Source of the DNA: an uncultured Schwartzia sp.
GTDB lineage: Bacteria; Bacillota; Negativicutes; Selenomonadales; Selenomonadaceae
NCBI GenBank assembly: GCA_905372875.1
Contig: CAJPQU010000054.1
Location: 1 to 12,285, forward strand
Direction of reading: 5' to 3'
Length of the DNA stretch: 12,285 nt
How positions within the stretch are numbered: position 1 is the stretch's first letter; the number at the start of each line of letters is the position of its first letter. Below are positions 6,022 through 12,285 of this stretch, piece by piece. Below the pieces are notes generated by a model that worked only from the letters and a program-made list of their open reading frames with translations, was not told the DNA's origin and did no database searches. A program made the translations under genes and the position numbers.

Positions 6022-6197
6022 TTAGTGAACACGACGGCCAGGAAGTGTGAACTTAGTGAGAATATGTACCTGACCACTTAGCAAGGGCAAGCGAAGCGCC
6101 GCCCGCGTTTAGTGAGCATGGTAAAATAAAAAGGTGGATTCCCTTTACTTATGGTATGAGGGGGATACATCATTCCGCCGGGCAGGCCGCTTAGTGA
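6022..6197 (+). repeat. Cluster of TTAGTGA direct repeats
   Basis: The heptamer TTAGTGA occurs exactly at 6022-6028, 6053-6059, 6109-6115 and 6191-6197, with a degenerate TTAGCAA at 6078-6084. The first four sites, counting the degenerate one, are spaced 31, 25 and 31 bases apart start to start. Most are preceded by C, giving CTTAGTGA. The first copy sits in the near-palindrome CACTTAGTG, and AAGTGT fragments recur at 6043-6048 and 6204-6209. Four exact copies in about 180 bp are far above chance for a heptamer. They could be operator sites upstream of the lpxB operon or decayed repeat units; the sequence does not tell which. Confidence 0.5.
6119..6127 (+). promoter_or_regulatory. Candidate extended -10 promoter for the lpxB operon
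   Basis: TGG followed by TAAAAT (6122-6127) has the same extended -10 form as the fabZ promoter. There is no recognisable -35, and it lies about 120 bp before lpxB. A TTAGTGA copy (6109-6115) directly abuts it upstream, where a regulator could act. Some promoter must exist between the lpxI terminator and lpxB, and this is the best candidate I see. Confidence 0.35.
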
Positions 6198-6248
6198 CGC
6201 GCGTAAGTGTAGAGAGGTAGTCGATGTCGATGGAAAGGAGGGCAGGGG

Positions 6249-7424
6249 ATGAGGAAGATCATGTTTTCCGCCGGGGAGGCGTCGGGGGATTTGCACGGTG
6301 CACAGTTGGCGGCGGCGATCTTGAAAAAAGCGCCGGACACGAAGCTCATGGGGTTTGGTGGGACGAAGATGCGTGCCGCCGGTGTGGAGTTGGCGGCGGA
6401 TATGGCGGATTACAGCGTCATGGGATTTTGGGAAGTGCTGACGAATTTGCGCCGCATCTTTCATCTCTTGGATGTGCTGACAGAGACGATGCGCCGGGAA
6501 AAACCGGATCTTTTGGTACTCATCGATTATCCTGATTTCAATTGGCGGCTGGCGAAACGGGCCAAGGCCCTCAAAATTCCGGTATTTTCCTACATTCCGC
6601 CCTCGGCGTGGGCGTGGCGTAAGGGACGAGCTAAGAGCTGCGCGTCGCTGGCCGATGAATTTGCGGCGATTTTTCCTTTTGAAACAAAGGTTTATGAGGC
6701 GGCGGGGGCGAATATATCTTTTGTCGGCAATCCGCTGATCGATACGGTGAAGCCGGCTCTTTCCCCGGAAGAGGGGCGTTCCTTCTTTGGTATTACTGCA
6801 GGCATGTACCCGGTGCTGCTTCTGCCGGGGAGCCGCCGTCAGGAGATCGAACGGATATTGCCGGCAATTCTCGGCGGAGCGCGGCTGATTCAAGAGGAAA
6901 AGCCGGAAGCGGTATTTTTCCTTCCCGTAGCGCCGAACATGGATGAAGCGGCGATGAAAGAGGCGGCGGATCAGGCGGGCGTAAAGGTGGCCTTCACCCA
7001 TGAGCATACTTATGATCTCATGGCGCTGTCGGCCTTCGCGCTGGCCACTTCAGGGACGGTGGTGCTGGAGGCGGCCATCTTAGGTTTGCCCACCGTCGTC
7101 CTCTATCGCATGTCGCCATTGTCCTACATCATCGGAAAGCTGTTGGTTCATGTGACGCATTTCAGCCTGCCAAATATTTTGCTGGGGGAAACGGCGCAGC
7201 CGGAGCTTTTACAGGATGAGGTAAATCCCCAGCGTATTCTCCAGGAGGCGCGGCGTTTTTGGGCAGAGCCGGGCTATCGGGATGCGGTGCAAGAAAAACT
7301 CCGGGCAGCCGTGGCGCAATTGGGCGCGCCGGGAGCGACGGAGCGGGTGGCGGATCGTATCCTCCAGGCGGCGGAACGGTACGCGCGGCACAATGCTGCC
7401 GATGGAGTTGAGAAACAAGATTGA
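6249..7424 (+). CDS. lpxB: Lipid-A-disaccharide synthase LpxB
   Basis: LpxB is a peripheral membrane GT-B glycosyltransferase (family GT19) that joins lipid X to UDP-2,3-diacylglucosamine, giving the beta-1,6 disaccharide monophosphate. The 391-residue length is typical. The N-terminal half has FSAGEASGDLHGAQLAAA (6-23), the YSVMGFWEVL block (55-64), LIDYPDFNWRLAKRAK (91-106) with the conserved acidic pair, and PPSAWAWRKGR (117-127). The C-terminal half has FVGNPLIDTV (158-167), LLPGSRRQEIERILP (191-205) and ATSGTVVLEAAILGLPTVVLY (266-286), the nucleotide-sugar binding region. ATG 6249 follows AAGGAGG (6235-6241) by seven bases. The msbA start lies 12 bp after the stop, so lpxB probably heads a four-gene operon lpxB-msbA-kdtA/lpxK-kdsB. 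Confidence 0.97.
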   Translation: MRKIMFSAGEASGDLHGAQLAAAILKKAPDTKLMGFGGTKMRAAGVELAADMADYSVMGFWEVLTNLRRIFHLLDVLTETMRREKPDLLVLIDYPDFNWRLAKRAKALKIPVFSYIPPSAWAWRKGRAKSCASLADEFAAIFPFETKVYEAAGANISFVGNPLIDTVKPALSPEEGRSFFGITAGMYPVLLLPGSRRQEIERILPAILGGARLIQEEKPEAVFFLPVAPNMDEAAMKEAADQAGVKVAFTHEHTYDLMALSAFALATSGTVVLEAAILGLPTVVLYRMSPLSYIIGKLLVHVTHFSLPNILLGETAQPELLQDEVNPQRILQEARRFWAEPGYRDAVQEKLRAAVAQLGAPGATERVADRILQAAERYARHNAADGVEKQD

Positions 7425-7436
7425 CAGGGAGGTCCC

Positions 7437-9167
7437 ATGAAGAACTACGTCAGGCTCTTGAGCTATATCAAACCGTATATGCGCCGGCTGGCCGAGGCCA
7501 TTGTCTGCATTATCATCGCGGCGGGGGCGAACCTCTATCTTCCGTGGATCATCAAGGACATGATCGACAAGGTGCTGGCGGAAAAAGACATGCAGATGCT
7601 CAACGTCATTTCCGTCGGCATCGTTGTGACCTTTTTCATCCGGGGGATTTTTTATTACGGGCAAAGTTACTTAGTGTCTTTTGTGGGACAACGTGTTATC
7701 ATAGACGTGCGGGACGTTCTCTTCCGGAAGTTTCAGCGCCTGCCCCTCTCCTATTTTGACCGCCATCAGACGGGGGAGATCATGAGCTATATTGCCAATG
7801 ACGTGGCAGCTTTGCAAAATGCCTTGGTGGATCGGCTCATCGAGCTGGTGACGGAGAGTTCCATCTTCATCGGTTCTCTCGTCATGATGGTGATGCTGGA
7901 CTGGAAGCTCAGCCTCTTGACCCTCATCACGGTTCCTTTGGTAGGGCAGGCTATGAAGGTCTTTGGCCGAAAGCTCAAATCCTCCGGGACCGTGATTCAG
8001 GAACGCTTGGCGGACATTACCGCTACCATGCAGGAGAGCATTGCGGCCATTCGGGTGGTGAAATCCTTCGGGCGGGAAGATTATGAGATCGAGCGCTTTC
8101 ATCGGCAAAACGAGCTGAATTTCCGGGCGGAGATGAAGAACAATCAGCTCATGAGCCTTCTGACGCCAACGGTGGAATTCTTGGCGGCCTTGGCGGTGAC
8201 GGTTATCGTCTGGTTCGGCGGCTACGAGGTGGTGAACGGCGTCATCACCGCCGGGGCGCTGGTGGCCTTCCTCACTTACGCCGTCAATTTGGCGAATCCC
8301 GTCAAGCGTATCAGCCGCGTTTACGGCGCTATCCAAAAGGCTATGGCCGGCGCGGATCGCGTCTTCGCCATCATGGATATGCCCGAGACCATCGTCAACC
8401 GCCCGGGGGCGAAGGATTTGCCGCCGGTGCGGGGCGAAGTGGTCTTTGACGATGTGACTTTCGCGTACGAAGAGGGAAACGATGCTTTATCACAGGTTTC
8501 CTTTTCCGCGGCTCCGGGGCAGATGATCGCCTTTGTGGGGCCCAGTGGGGCGGGGAAATCCACCATCGCCAACCTCATTCCCCGATTTTATGAGGTATCC
8601 TCTGGGGCCATTCGGATCGACGGCTACGATGTGCGGGATGTGACCATGGAATCCCTGCGGGGACAGATTGGCATCGTCCCCCAAGAGACGATGCTCTTTT
8701 CTGCCACGGTGCGGGAAAATATTCGCTATGGCCGTCTGGATGCTACGGAGGAAGAAATTCTGCAGGCGGCCAAGGACGCCAACGCCCACGAGTTTATCAT
8801 GGCCTTGCCGGAAGGCTACGAGACGAAGATCGGGGAGCGGGGGCTGAACCTTTCAGGGGGGCAGCGCCAGCGCATCGCCATCGCTCGGGCGATCTTGAAG
8901 GATCCCCGGATCCTGATTTTAGACGAAGCTACGTCGGCTCTTGATACGGAGAGCGAAAAGGTGGTGCAGGCGGCCTTGGACCGCCTCATGATAGGCCGGA
9001 CATCCTTCGTCATCGCCCACCGCCTGTCCACGGTGTTCAATGCGGATCAGATTTACGTCATTGAGGGAGGCCGTATCCATGAGCATGGTACGCATGAGGC
9101 GCTTTTGGCGGCAGGAGGGCTGTACAGCAATCTGTATCACATTCAGTTCAGCAAGACGTCCGGATAA
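7437..9167 (+). CDS. msbA: Lipid A export ATP-binding/permease protein MsbA
   Basis: This is an ABC half-transporter that as a homodimer flips lipid A-core from the inner to the outer leaflet of the cytoplasmic membrane. The 576-residue length matches MsbA. The transmembrane domain covers about residues 15-300, with hydrophobic spans near 18-36, 56-74, 140-170 and 245-285. The ATPase domain has Walker A GPSGAGKST (368-376), Q-loop near Gln416, signature LSGGQ (472-476), Walker B ILILDE (492-497) and H-loop His528. All ATPase residues are intact. Sequence alone does not separate MsbA from other multidrug-type half-transporters. The position between lpxB and kdtA-lpxK makes the MsbA role very likely. 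The ribosome binding site AGGGAGG (7426-7432) overlaps the end of lpxB, which points to tight co-expression. Confidence 0.94.
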   Translation: MKNYVRLLSYIKPYMRRLAEAIVCIIIAAGANLYLPWIIKDMIDKVLAEKDMQMLNVISVGIVVTFFIRGIFYYGQSYLVSFVGQRVIIDVRDVLFRKFQRLPLSYFDRHQTGEIMSYIANDVAALQNALVDRLIELVTESSIFIGSLVMMVMLDWKLSLLTLITVPLVGQAMKVFGRKLKSSGTVIQERLADITATMQESIAAIRVVKSFGREDYEIERFHRQNELNFRAEMKNNQLMSLLTPTVEFLAALAVTVIVWFGGYEVVNGVITAGALVAFLTYAVNLANPVKRISRVYGAIQKAMAGADRVFAIMDMPETIVNRPGAKDLPPVRGEVVFDDVTFAYEEGNDALSQVSFSAAPGQMIAFVGPSGAGKSTIANLIPRFYEVSSGAIRIDGYDVRDVTMESLRGQIGIVPQETMLFSATVRENIRYGRLDATEEEILQAAKDANAHEFIMALPEGYETKIGERGLNLSGGQRQRIAIARAILKDPRILILDEATSALDTESEKVVQAALDRLMIGRTSFVIAHRLSTVFNADQIYVIEGGRIHEHGTHEALLAAGGLYSNLYHIQFSKTSG

Positions 9168-9235
9168 AGGATTGACGGGTACGTAAGGGAAAGAGAGCAG
9201 GATCAAGCCTTTCAAGATAGAGGGGAAACAAAGAG

Positions 9236-11752
9236 ATGCAGCTTTTATACAATATCGCGGCCATCCTCGTGGTGATGCTCATCATCCCGGTCTTTTTGAT
9301 CCGATCCATCCGGGAGCGGGGCTTCGTGGAGCGCATTCGCCAGTGCTTGGGGATCATCCCCGAGGCGACGATTGAAAAGGTCGCAAAGAAAAACTGTATA
9401 TGGGTACATGCCGCTTCCGTGGGGGAAGTGGTGGCGGCCAGCCCGCTCATCAAGGAGTTTCGTCGGGAGTTTCCTAAAAATCCGATCCTTCTCTCCGTGG
9501 TTACCACCAGCGGCTATGAGATGGCCAACCGTATCATCCGCGATGCCGACGCCATCATTTACTTTCCCCTCGATCTGCCTTTTTTAGCGGCTTACATGGT
9601 GCGTCGGATTACGCCCCGGGTCTTTTTGCCGGTGGAAACGGAGCTGTGGCCGAACTTCCTTCGCGCCTGCCGGCGGATGCGCATTCCCGTCATGATGGTG
9701 AACGGACGCATCAGCGACAAGAGCGTGAAGCGATACCACCATCTCCACAGCCTGTTGGACGATATGATCGGCACGGTGACAAAGTTCGCCATGCAATCCC
9801 CCATCGATGCCGAGTATATCATCCGGCTGGGGGCGAATCCGAATCTCGTTATCGTCACCGGCAACACGAAATTTGACCAGACTTATACGGACGTCAGTCC
9901 CGAAGAAAAGGCCCGCCTCTTGGGGGAGATGGGGCTTTTGGAGAACGACGGCATATTTTTGGCGGGGAGTACCCACCGGGGGGAAGAGGAGCCGGTGCTG
10001 CAAGCGTTCCGCGCCCTTCGGGAAGAGCGGCCCAACGCCAAATTGGTGATTGCTCCTCGGGAACTTTTGCGTACCCGGGAGGTGGCGGCCATTTGTCATC
10101 GGGCCGGCTGGAAGGTGGCGCGGCGCACCGAACTTATGGAGCGGCCAGGAACGGATCACGATATCGTCATTTTGGATACCATCGGGGAGCTGGGGAAAGT
10201 TTACAGCGTCGGCGACGTCATTTACGTCGGCGGCAGCCTCATCACCCACGGTGGACACAATATCCTGGAGCCGGCGGCCCACGGCAAGGCAATCATCGTG
10301 GGCTACAATATGTTTAACTTTAAGGAGACCCACGCTCTCTTTACGAAGCGCAGCGCGGTGATCACCGTGCAGAATGCCGGCGAGCTGGCGAAGGCAGTGG
10401 TTCATCTCTTTACGGACGGGGGAGAGCGCCGTCGGATGGAGCAGGAGACGCTGGCCATCTGTCAGGAGAATAAGGGCGCGGCACGGAAATCCGCGGTGCT
10501 TCTCCATGAGATGCTGGAAATGGTGGAGGCGCGGCGCCTCGCCAGCGGCCAGATCAAATCCACGGACAAGGTGGAAAACTTTCAGACTTATTTCTACCAT
10601 CTCATTCACAGCCGGGAGGCTCACGGCATCTTCTGGCAGCTTTTAGTGGGCGTTCTCTACGTTTTTTCCCTCATCTACGGCGGTCTCGTCAACCTGAAAT
10701 TGGCCGGGTACAAAGCGGGCATTTTCCGCCGCCGCAAGCTGGGCTGCTATGTCATCAGCCTCGGCAACATTACCGTGGGCGGCACGGGGAAGACTCCCAC
10801 AGCCCAGCGGCTGGCTCACGCCATTCGGGCCATGGGGTACCGGGTGGTCATCCTGAACCGGGGATACCGCGCGAAATGGCGGGGCGACGTGGGCATCGTG
10901 TCCGATGGCCGATCCCTCCACATGGACGCGACGGAGGCCGGAGACGAAGCCTTTATGCTGGCGAAGCACCTTCCCGACGTGCCGGTACTCATCGGCCCCG
11001 AACGCTATGTCACCGGCAGCTATGCCATTGAACATTTCGGGGCAGAGGTCGCCATCCTGGACGACGGGTACCAGCACTGGCAGTTGGAGCGGGATATGGA
11101 TATCCTGCTCATCGACGCAGTAAACGTCTTCGGCAACGGCTACATGCTTCCCCGCGGCACACTGAGAGAACCCATCTCTCACATCGATCGGGCGGACGTC
11201 TGCCTCTTGACAAAGGTGGATCAGGCGACGGATGCGTCTCGTTCCTACATTAAGAAGATCGTGCGGGAGACAAATGATCGTGCCCTGTTGGTGGAGAGTA
11301 TCCATCAGCCCCGCTGCTTTGTAGAGATTTCCGATTGGTCGGATCACATCGCCAGCGAGGGCATCGATACTTCCCAGATGAAGGGGAAACGGGTCATGGC
11401 CGTCTCGGCCATCGGCAATCCCGCGTCCTTTGAGCAGACGCTGTCGGGCCTGGGGACAGTGGTTATCGAGAGTCTGCGGTTTCCCGATCATCACGATTAT
11501 ACCGTGGGCGAGATGCTGGACGTTGCCGGGCAGGCCGCAGTGTTGGGGGCCGAGGCGGTGGTCATTACCGAGAAGGACGCGGTGAAGGTGCCGCCGGAAA
11601 CCCAGGAGCAGATCGGCCGGCAGCTTAACTATCACATTCCCATTTATGTTCTCAGCGTCGAGGTTACCTTCCGGGACGGGGAGAAGCCGCTGATCGATCT
11701 CATCGCGGAAGATTTGGAGAAAAAGGTTAAGAAAGAAGGCGTCGCTTCATGA
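9236..11752 (+). CDS. Fused Kdo transferase (KdtA/WaaA) and lipid A 4'-kinase (LpxK)
   Basis: One 838-residue frame holds two normally separate enzymes. Residues 1-430 are a KdtA/WaaA Kdo transferase (GT30): N-terminal membrane anchor (1-22), WVHAASVGEV with the expected catalytic Glu64, PVETELWPNFLRA (132-144), TKFDQ (211-215), AGSTHRGEEEPVL (243-255) and GGSLITHGGHNILEPAA (332-348). After a linker of about 30 residues, 460-838 is LpxK: membrane-associating helix (467-485), P-loop GNITVGGTGKTP (510-521), EAGDEAF (567-573) and DDGYQHWQLERDMD (609-622). LpxK phosphorylates the 4' position of tetraacyldisaccharide monophosphate; KdtA then adds Kdo. Domain order is thus opposite to reaction order. 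No internal ATG with a ribosome binding site was found in the linker. The start ATG 9236 follows AGGGGA (9221-9226). The stop overlaps the kdsB start. How many Kdo residues are added cannot be told. Confidence 0.95.
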   Translation: MQLLYNIAAILVVMLIIPVFLIRSIRERGFVERIRQCLGIIPEATIEKVAKKNCIWVHAASVGEVVAASPLIKEFRREFPKNPILLSVVTTSGYEMANRIIRDADAIIYFPLDLPFLAAYMVRRITPRVFLPVETELWPNFLRACRRMRIPVMMVNGRISDKSVKRYHHLHSLLDDMIGTVTKFAMQSPIDAEYIIRLGANPNLVIVTGNTKFDQTYTDVSPEEKARLLGEMGLLENDGIFLAGSTHRGEEEPVLQAFRALREERPNAKLVIAPRELLRTREVAAICHRAGWKVARRTELMERPGTDHDIVILDTIGELGKVYSVGDVIYVGGSLITHGGHNILEPAAHGKAIIVGYNMFNFKETHALFTKRSAVITVQNAGELAKAVVHLFTDGGERRRMEQETLAICQENKGAARKSAVLLHEMLEMVEARRLASGQIKSTDKVENFQTYFYHLIHSREAHGIFWQLLVGVLYVFSLIYGGLVNLKLAGYKAGIFRRRKLGCYVISLGNITVGGTGKTPTAQRLAHAIRAMGYRVVILNRGYRAKWRGDVGIVSDGRSLHMDATEAGDEAFMLAKHLPDVPVLIGPERYVTGSYAIEHFGAEVAILDDGYQHWQLERDMDILLIDAVNVFGNGYMLPRGTLREPISHIDRADVCLLTKVDQATDASRSYIKKIVRETNDRALLVESIHQPRCFVEISDWSDHIASEGIDTSQMKGKRVMAVSAIGNPASFEQTLSGLGTVVIESLRFPDHHDYTVGEMLDVAGQAAVLGAEAVVITEKDAVKVPPETQEQIGRQLNYHIPIYVLSVEVTFRDGEKPLIDLIAEDLEKKVKKEGVAS

Positions 11753-12285
11753 GGATCCTGTGTGTGATACCGGCCCGTTACGCGTCCACCCGGCTGCCGG
11801 GGAAACCTTTGGCGGATATCGCCGGTAAGCCTATGATCTGCCGTGTCTATGATCGGGCCGCCCAGGCGAAATGCCTCACCGGGGTGGTGGTGGCTACGGA
11901 TGATCGGCGCATCGCGGAAGCGGTGGAAAAGGCAGGGGGCGCGGTTATGATGACGTCGCCGGACCACCCTACGGGAACGGATCGGCTGGCGGAAGTGGCG
12001 GCCGCGTATCCGGATATGGAGCTTATCATCAACGTGCAGGGGGACGAGCCCCTCATTGAACCGTCCCTTATCGACGAGCTGGCGGCGGTTTTTGAAGGAG
12101 AGGCGTCTCTTCCCATGGCTACGGTGATGACGCCGATGGAGGACCCGGCGGAACAGCAGGATCCCAATAACGTCAAGGTGGTGGCGGACCAAAAGGGGTA
12201 CGCCCTCTACTTTTCCCGATCCCTCCTGCCGTATCCGCGCCGCGCGGGGCGGGCAGCTGTTTTTAAGCACATCGGGATCTATGCC
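11749..12285 (+). CDS. kdsB: CMP-Kdo synthetase KdsB (3' end missing)
   Basis: KdsB (3-deoxy-manno-octulosonate cytidylyltransferase) activates Kdo with CTP to CMP-Kdo, the donor used by the KdtA domain just upstream. The frame is open to the right edge, giving 179 residues of a family usually near 245-250. It starts MRILCVIPARYASTRLPGKP, the nucleotide-binding opening of the family. VATDDRRIAEAV (about 45-56), HPTGTDRLAEV (66-76), INVQGDEPLIEPSLIDEL (about 88-105), the YFSRSLLPYPR block and KHIGIYA at the visible end follow, all in the expected order. ATG 11749 overlaps the upstream TGA as ATGA, so translational coupling is likely and the Kdo donor is made together with the transferase that uses it. 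The remaining part lies outside the window. Confidence 0.96.
   Translation, partial: MRILCVIPARYASTRLPGKPLADIAGKPMICRVYDRAAQAKCLTGVVVATDDRRIAEAVEKAGGAVMMTSPDHPTGTDRLAEVAAAYPDMELIINVQGDEPLIEPSLIDELAAVFEGEASLPMATVMTPMEDPAEQQDPNNVKVVADQKGYALYFSRSLLPYPRRAGRAAVFKHIGIYA

Larger units (their letters stand above)
5995..6248 (+). other. Non-coding gap between lpxI and lpxB
   Basis: About 250 bp separate the lpxI terminator from lpxB, by far the longest gene-free stretch here. All three forward frames are broken by stops. The minus-strand frame that enters the gap is the shadow of lpxB. The gap holds the TTAGTGA repeats listed separately and a candidate promoter. A short direct repeat GTCGATGTCGATG (6220-6232) comes just before the lpxB ribosome binding site AAGGAGG (6235-6241). 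I see no tRNA, known riboswitch or insertion sequence end. Confidence 0.6.

Noticed and set aside
6085..6110. GGGC...GCCC hairpin with TTT as a second terminator in the lpxI-lpxB gap
   Set aside because: The stem is only about four pairs with an awkward inner loop and three Ts; the real terminator is at 5956-5994.
6078..7007. Minus-strand open frame of 309 codons across the lpxI-lpxB gap and the first part of lpxB
   Set aside because: It lies opposite the well-supported lpxB, and its translation is rich in Arg and His with no recognisable motif, as expected for a shadow in GC-rich DNA.
9172..9200. TTGACG (9172-9177) as the -35 of a promoter for kdtA-lpxK
   Set aside because: The match to -35 is good but the sequence at -10 spacing is GAGCAG, with nothing TATAAT-like nearby. 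The gene fits read-through from lpxB-msbA.
9584..10624. Minus-strand open frame of 346 codons opposite the KdtA domain
   Set aside because: It mirrors a coding region with all catalytic motifs in place, and its own translation shows no family features.
10500..10640. Internal start that would make LpxK a separate protein
   Set aside because: No in-frame ATG, GTG or TTG in the linker has a properly spaced ribosome binding site, and no stop interrupts the frame.
10643..11635. Minus-strand open frame of 330 codons opposite the LpxK domain
   Set aside because: Same reasoning: shadow of a conserved coding region with a biased His/Asp/Arg-rich product.
1..12285. CRISPR arrays, tRNA or rRNA genes, insertion sequences, phage or defence genes
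   Set aside because: I looked on both strands and found no spaced identical repeats of CRISPR type, no cloverleaf-like sequences, no transposase motifs and no terminal inverted repeats. The window is envelope housekeeping DNA.

Overview
The window is a densely packed, one-strand (+) chromosomal block for lipid A and Kdo assembly. It reads as a diderm Firmicute of the class Negativicutes (Selenomonas/Megasphaera/Veillonella relatives). This is inferred from the LPS gene set combined with strong GGAGG-type ribosome binding sites, U-tailed terminators, LpxI in place of LpxH, and a single polypeptide carrying both Kdo transferase (KdtA/WaaA) and LpxK. The DNA is GC-rich by eye. The genus cannot be settled from the sequence alone.

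Layout. 1-222: 3' end of a probable OmpH/Skp-like gene cut by the window edge. 278-724: a second, complete OmpH/Skp-like gene with a lipoprotein-type signal. 735-1763: lpxD, ended by a strong hairpin terminator (1763-1790). 1816-2676: an LpxL/HtrB-family late acyltransferase starting at GTG. 2742-3572: lpxC behind an extended -10 promoter. 3656-4105: fabZ behind a perfect TATAAT. 4106-4272: an AT-rich leader. 4273-5097: lpxA. 5144-5950: lpxI, closed by a strong terminator (5956-5994). 5995-6248: a non-coding gap with repeated TTAGTGA motifs. 6249-7424: lpxB. 7437-9167: msbA. 9236-11752: the kdtA-lpxK fusion. 11749-12285: kdsB, overlapping the previous stop and running off the right edge.

How the genes work together. 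LpxA, LpxC and LpxD make UDP-2,3-diacylglucosamine, LpxI releases lipid X, and LpxB forms the disaccharide. The LpxK half of the fusion adds the 4'-phosphate and the KdtA half adds Kdo, using CMP-Kdo from KdsB. The LpxL-like enzyme adds a secondary acyl chain and MsbA flips the product across the inner membrane. FabZ supports the fatty acid elongation that supplies the hydroxyacyl-ACP donors. The OmpH-like proteins belong to outer membrane protein biogenesis. All steps from UDP-GlcNAc to acylated Kdo-lipid A appear to be encoded here. Terminators and internal promoters split the block into several probable transcription units.

I do not see a wholly new system. The most distinctive points are the kdtA-lpxK fusion, the repeat-bearing gap before lpxB, the terminator whose loop holds a false ATG before the LpxL gene, and the lipobox on the OmpH-like protein.
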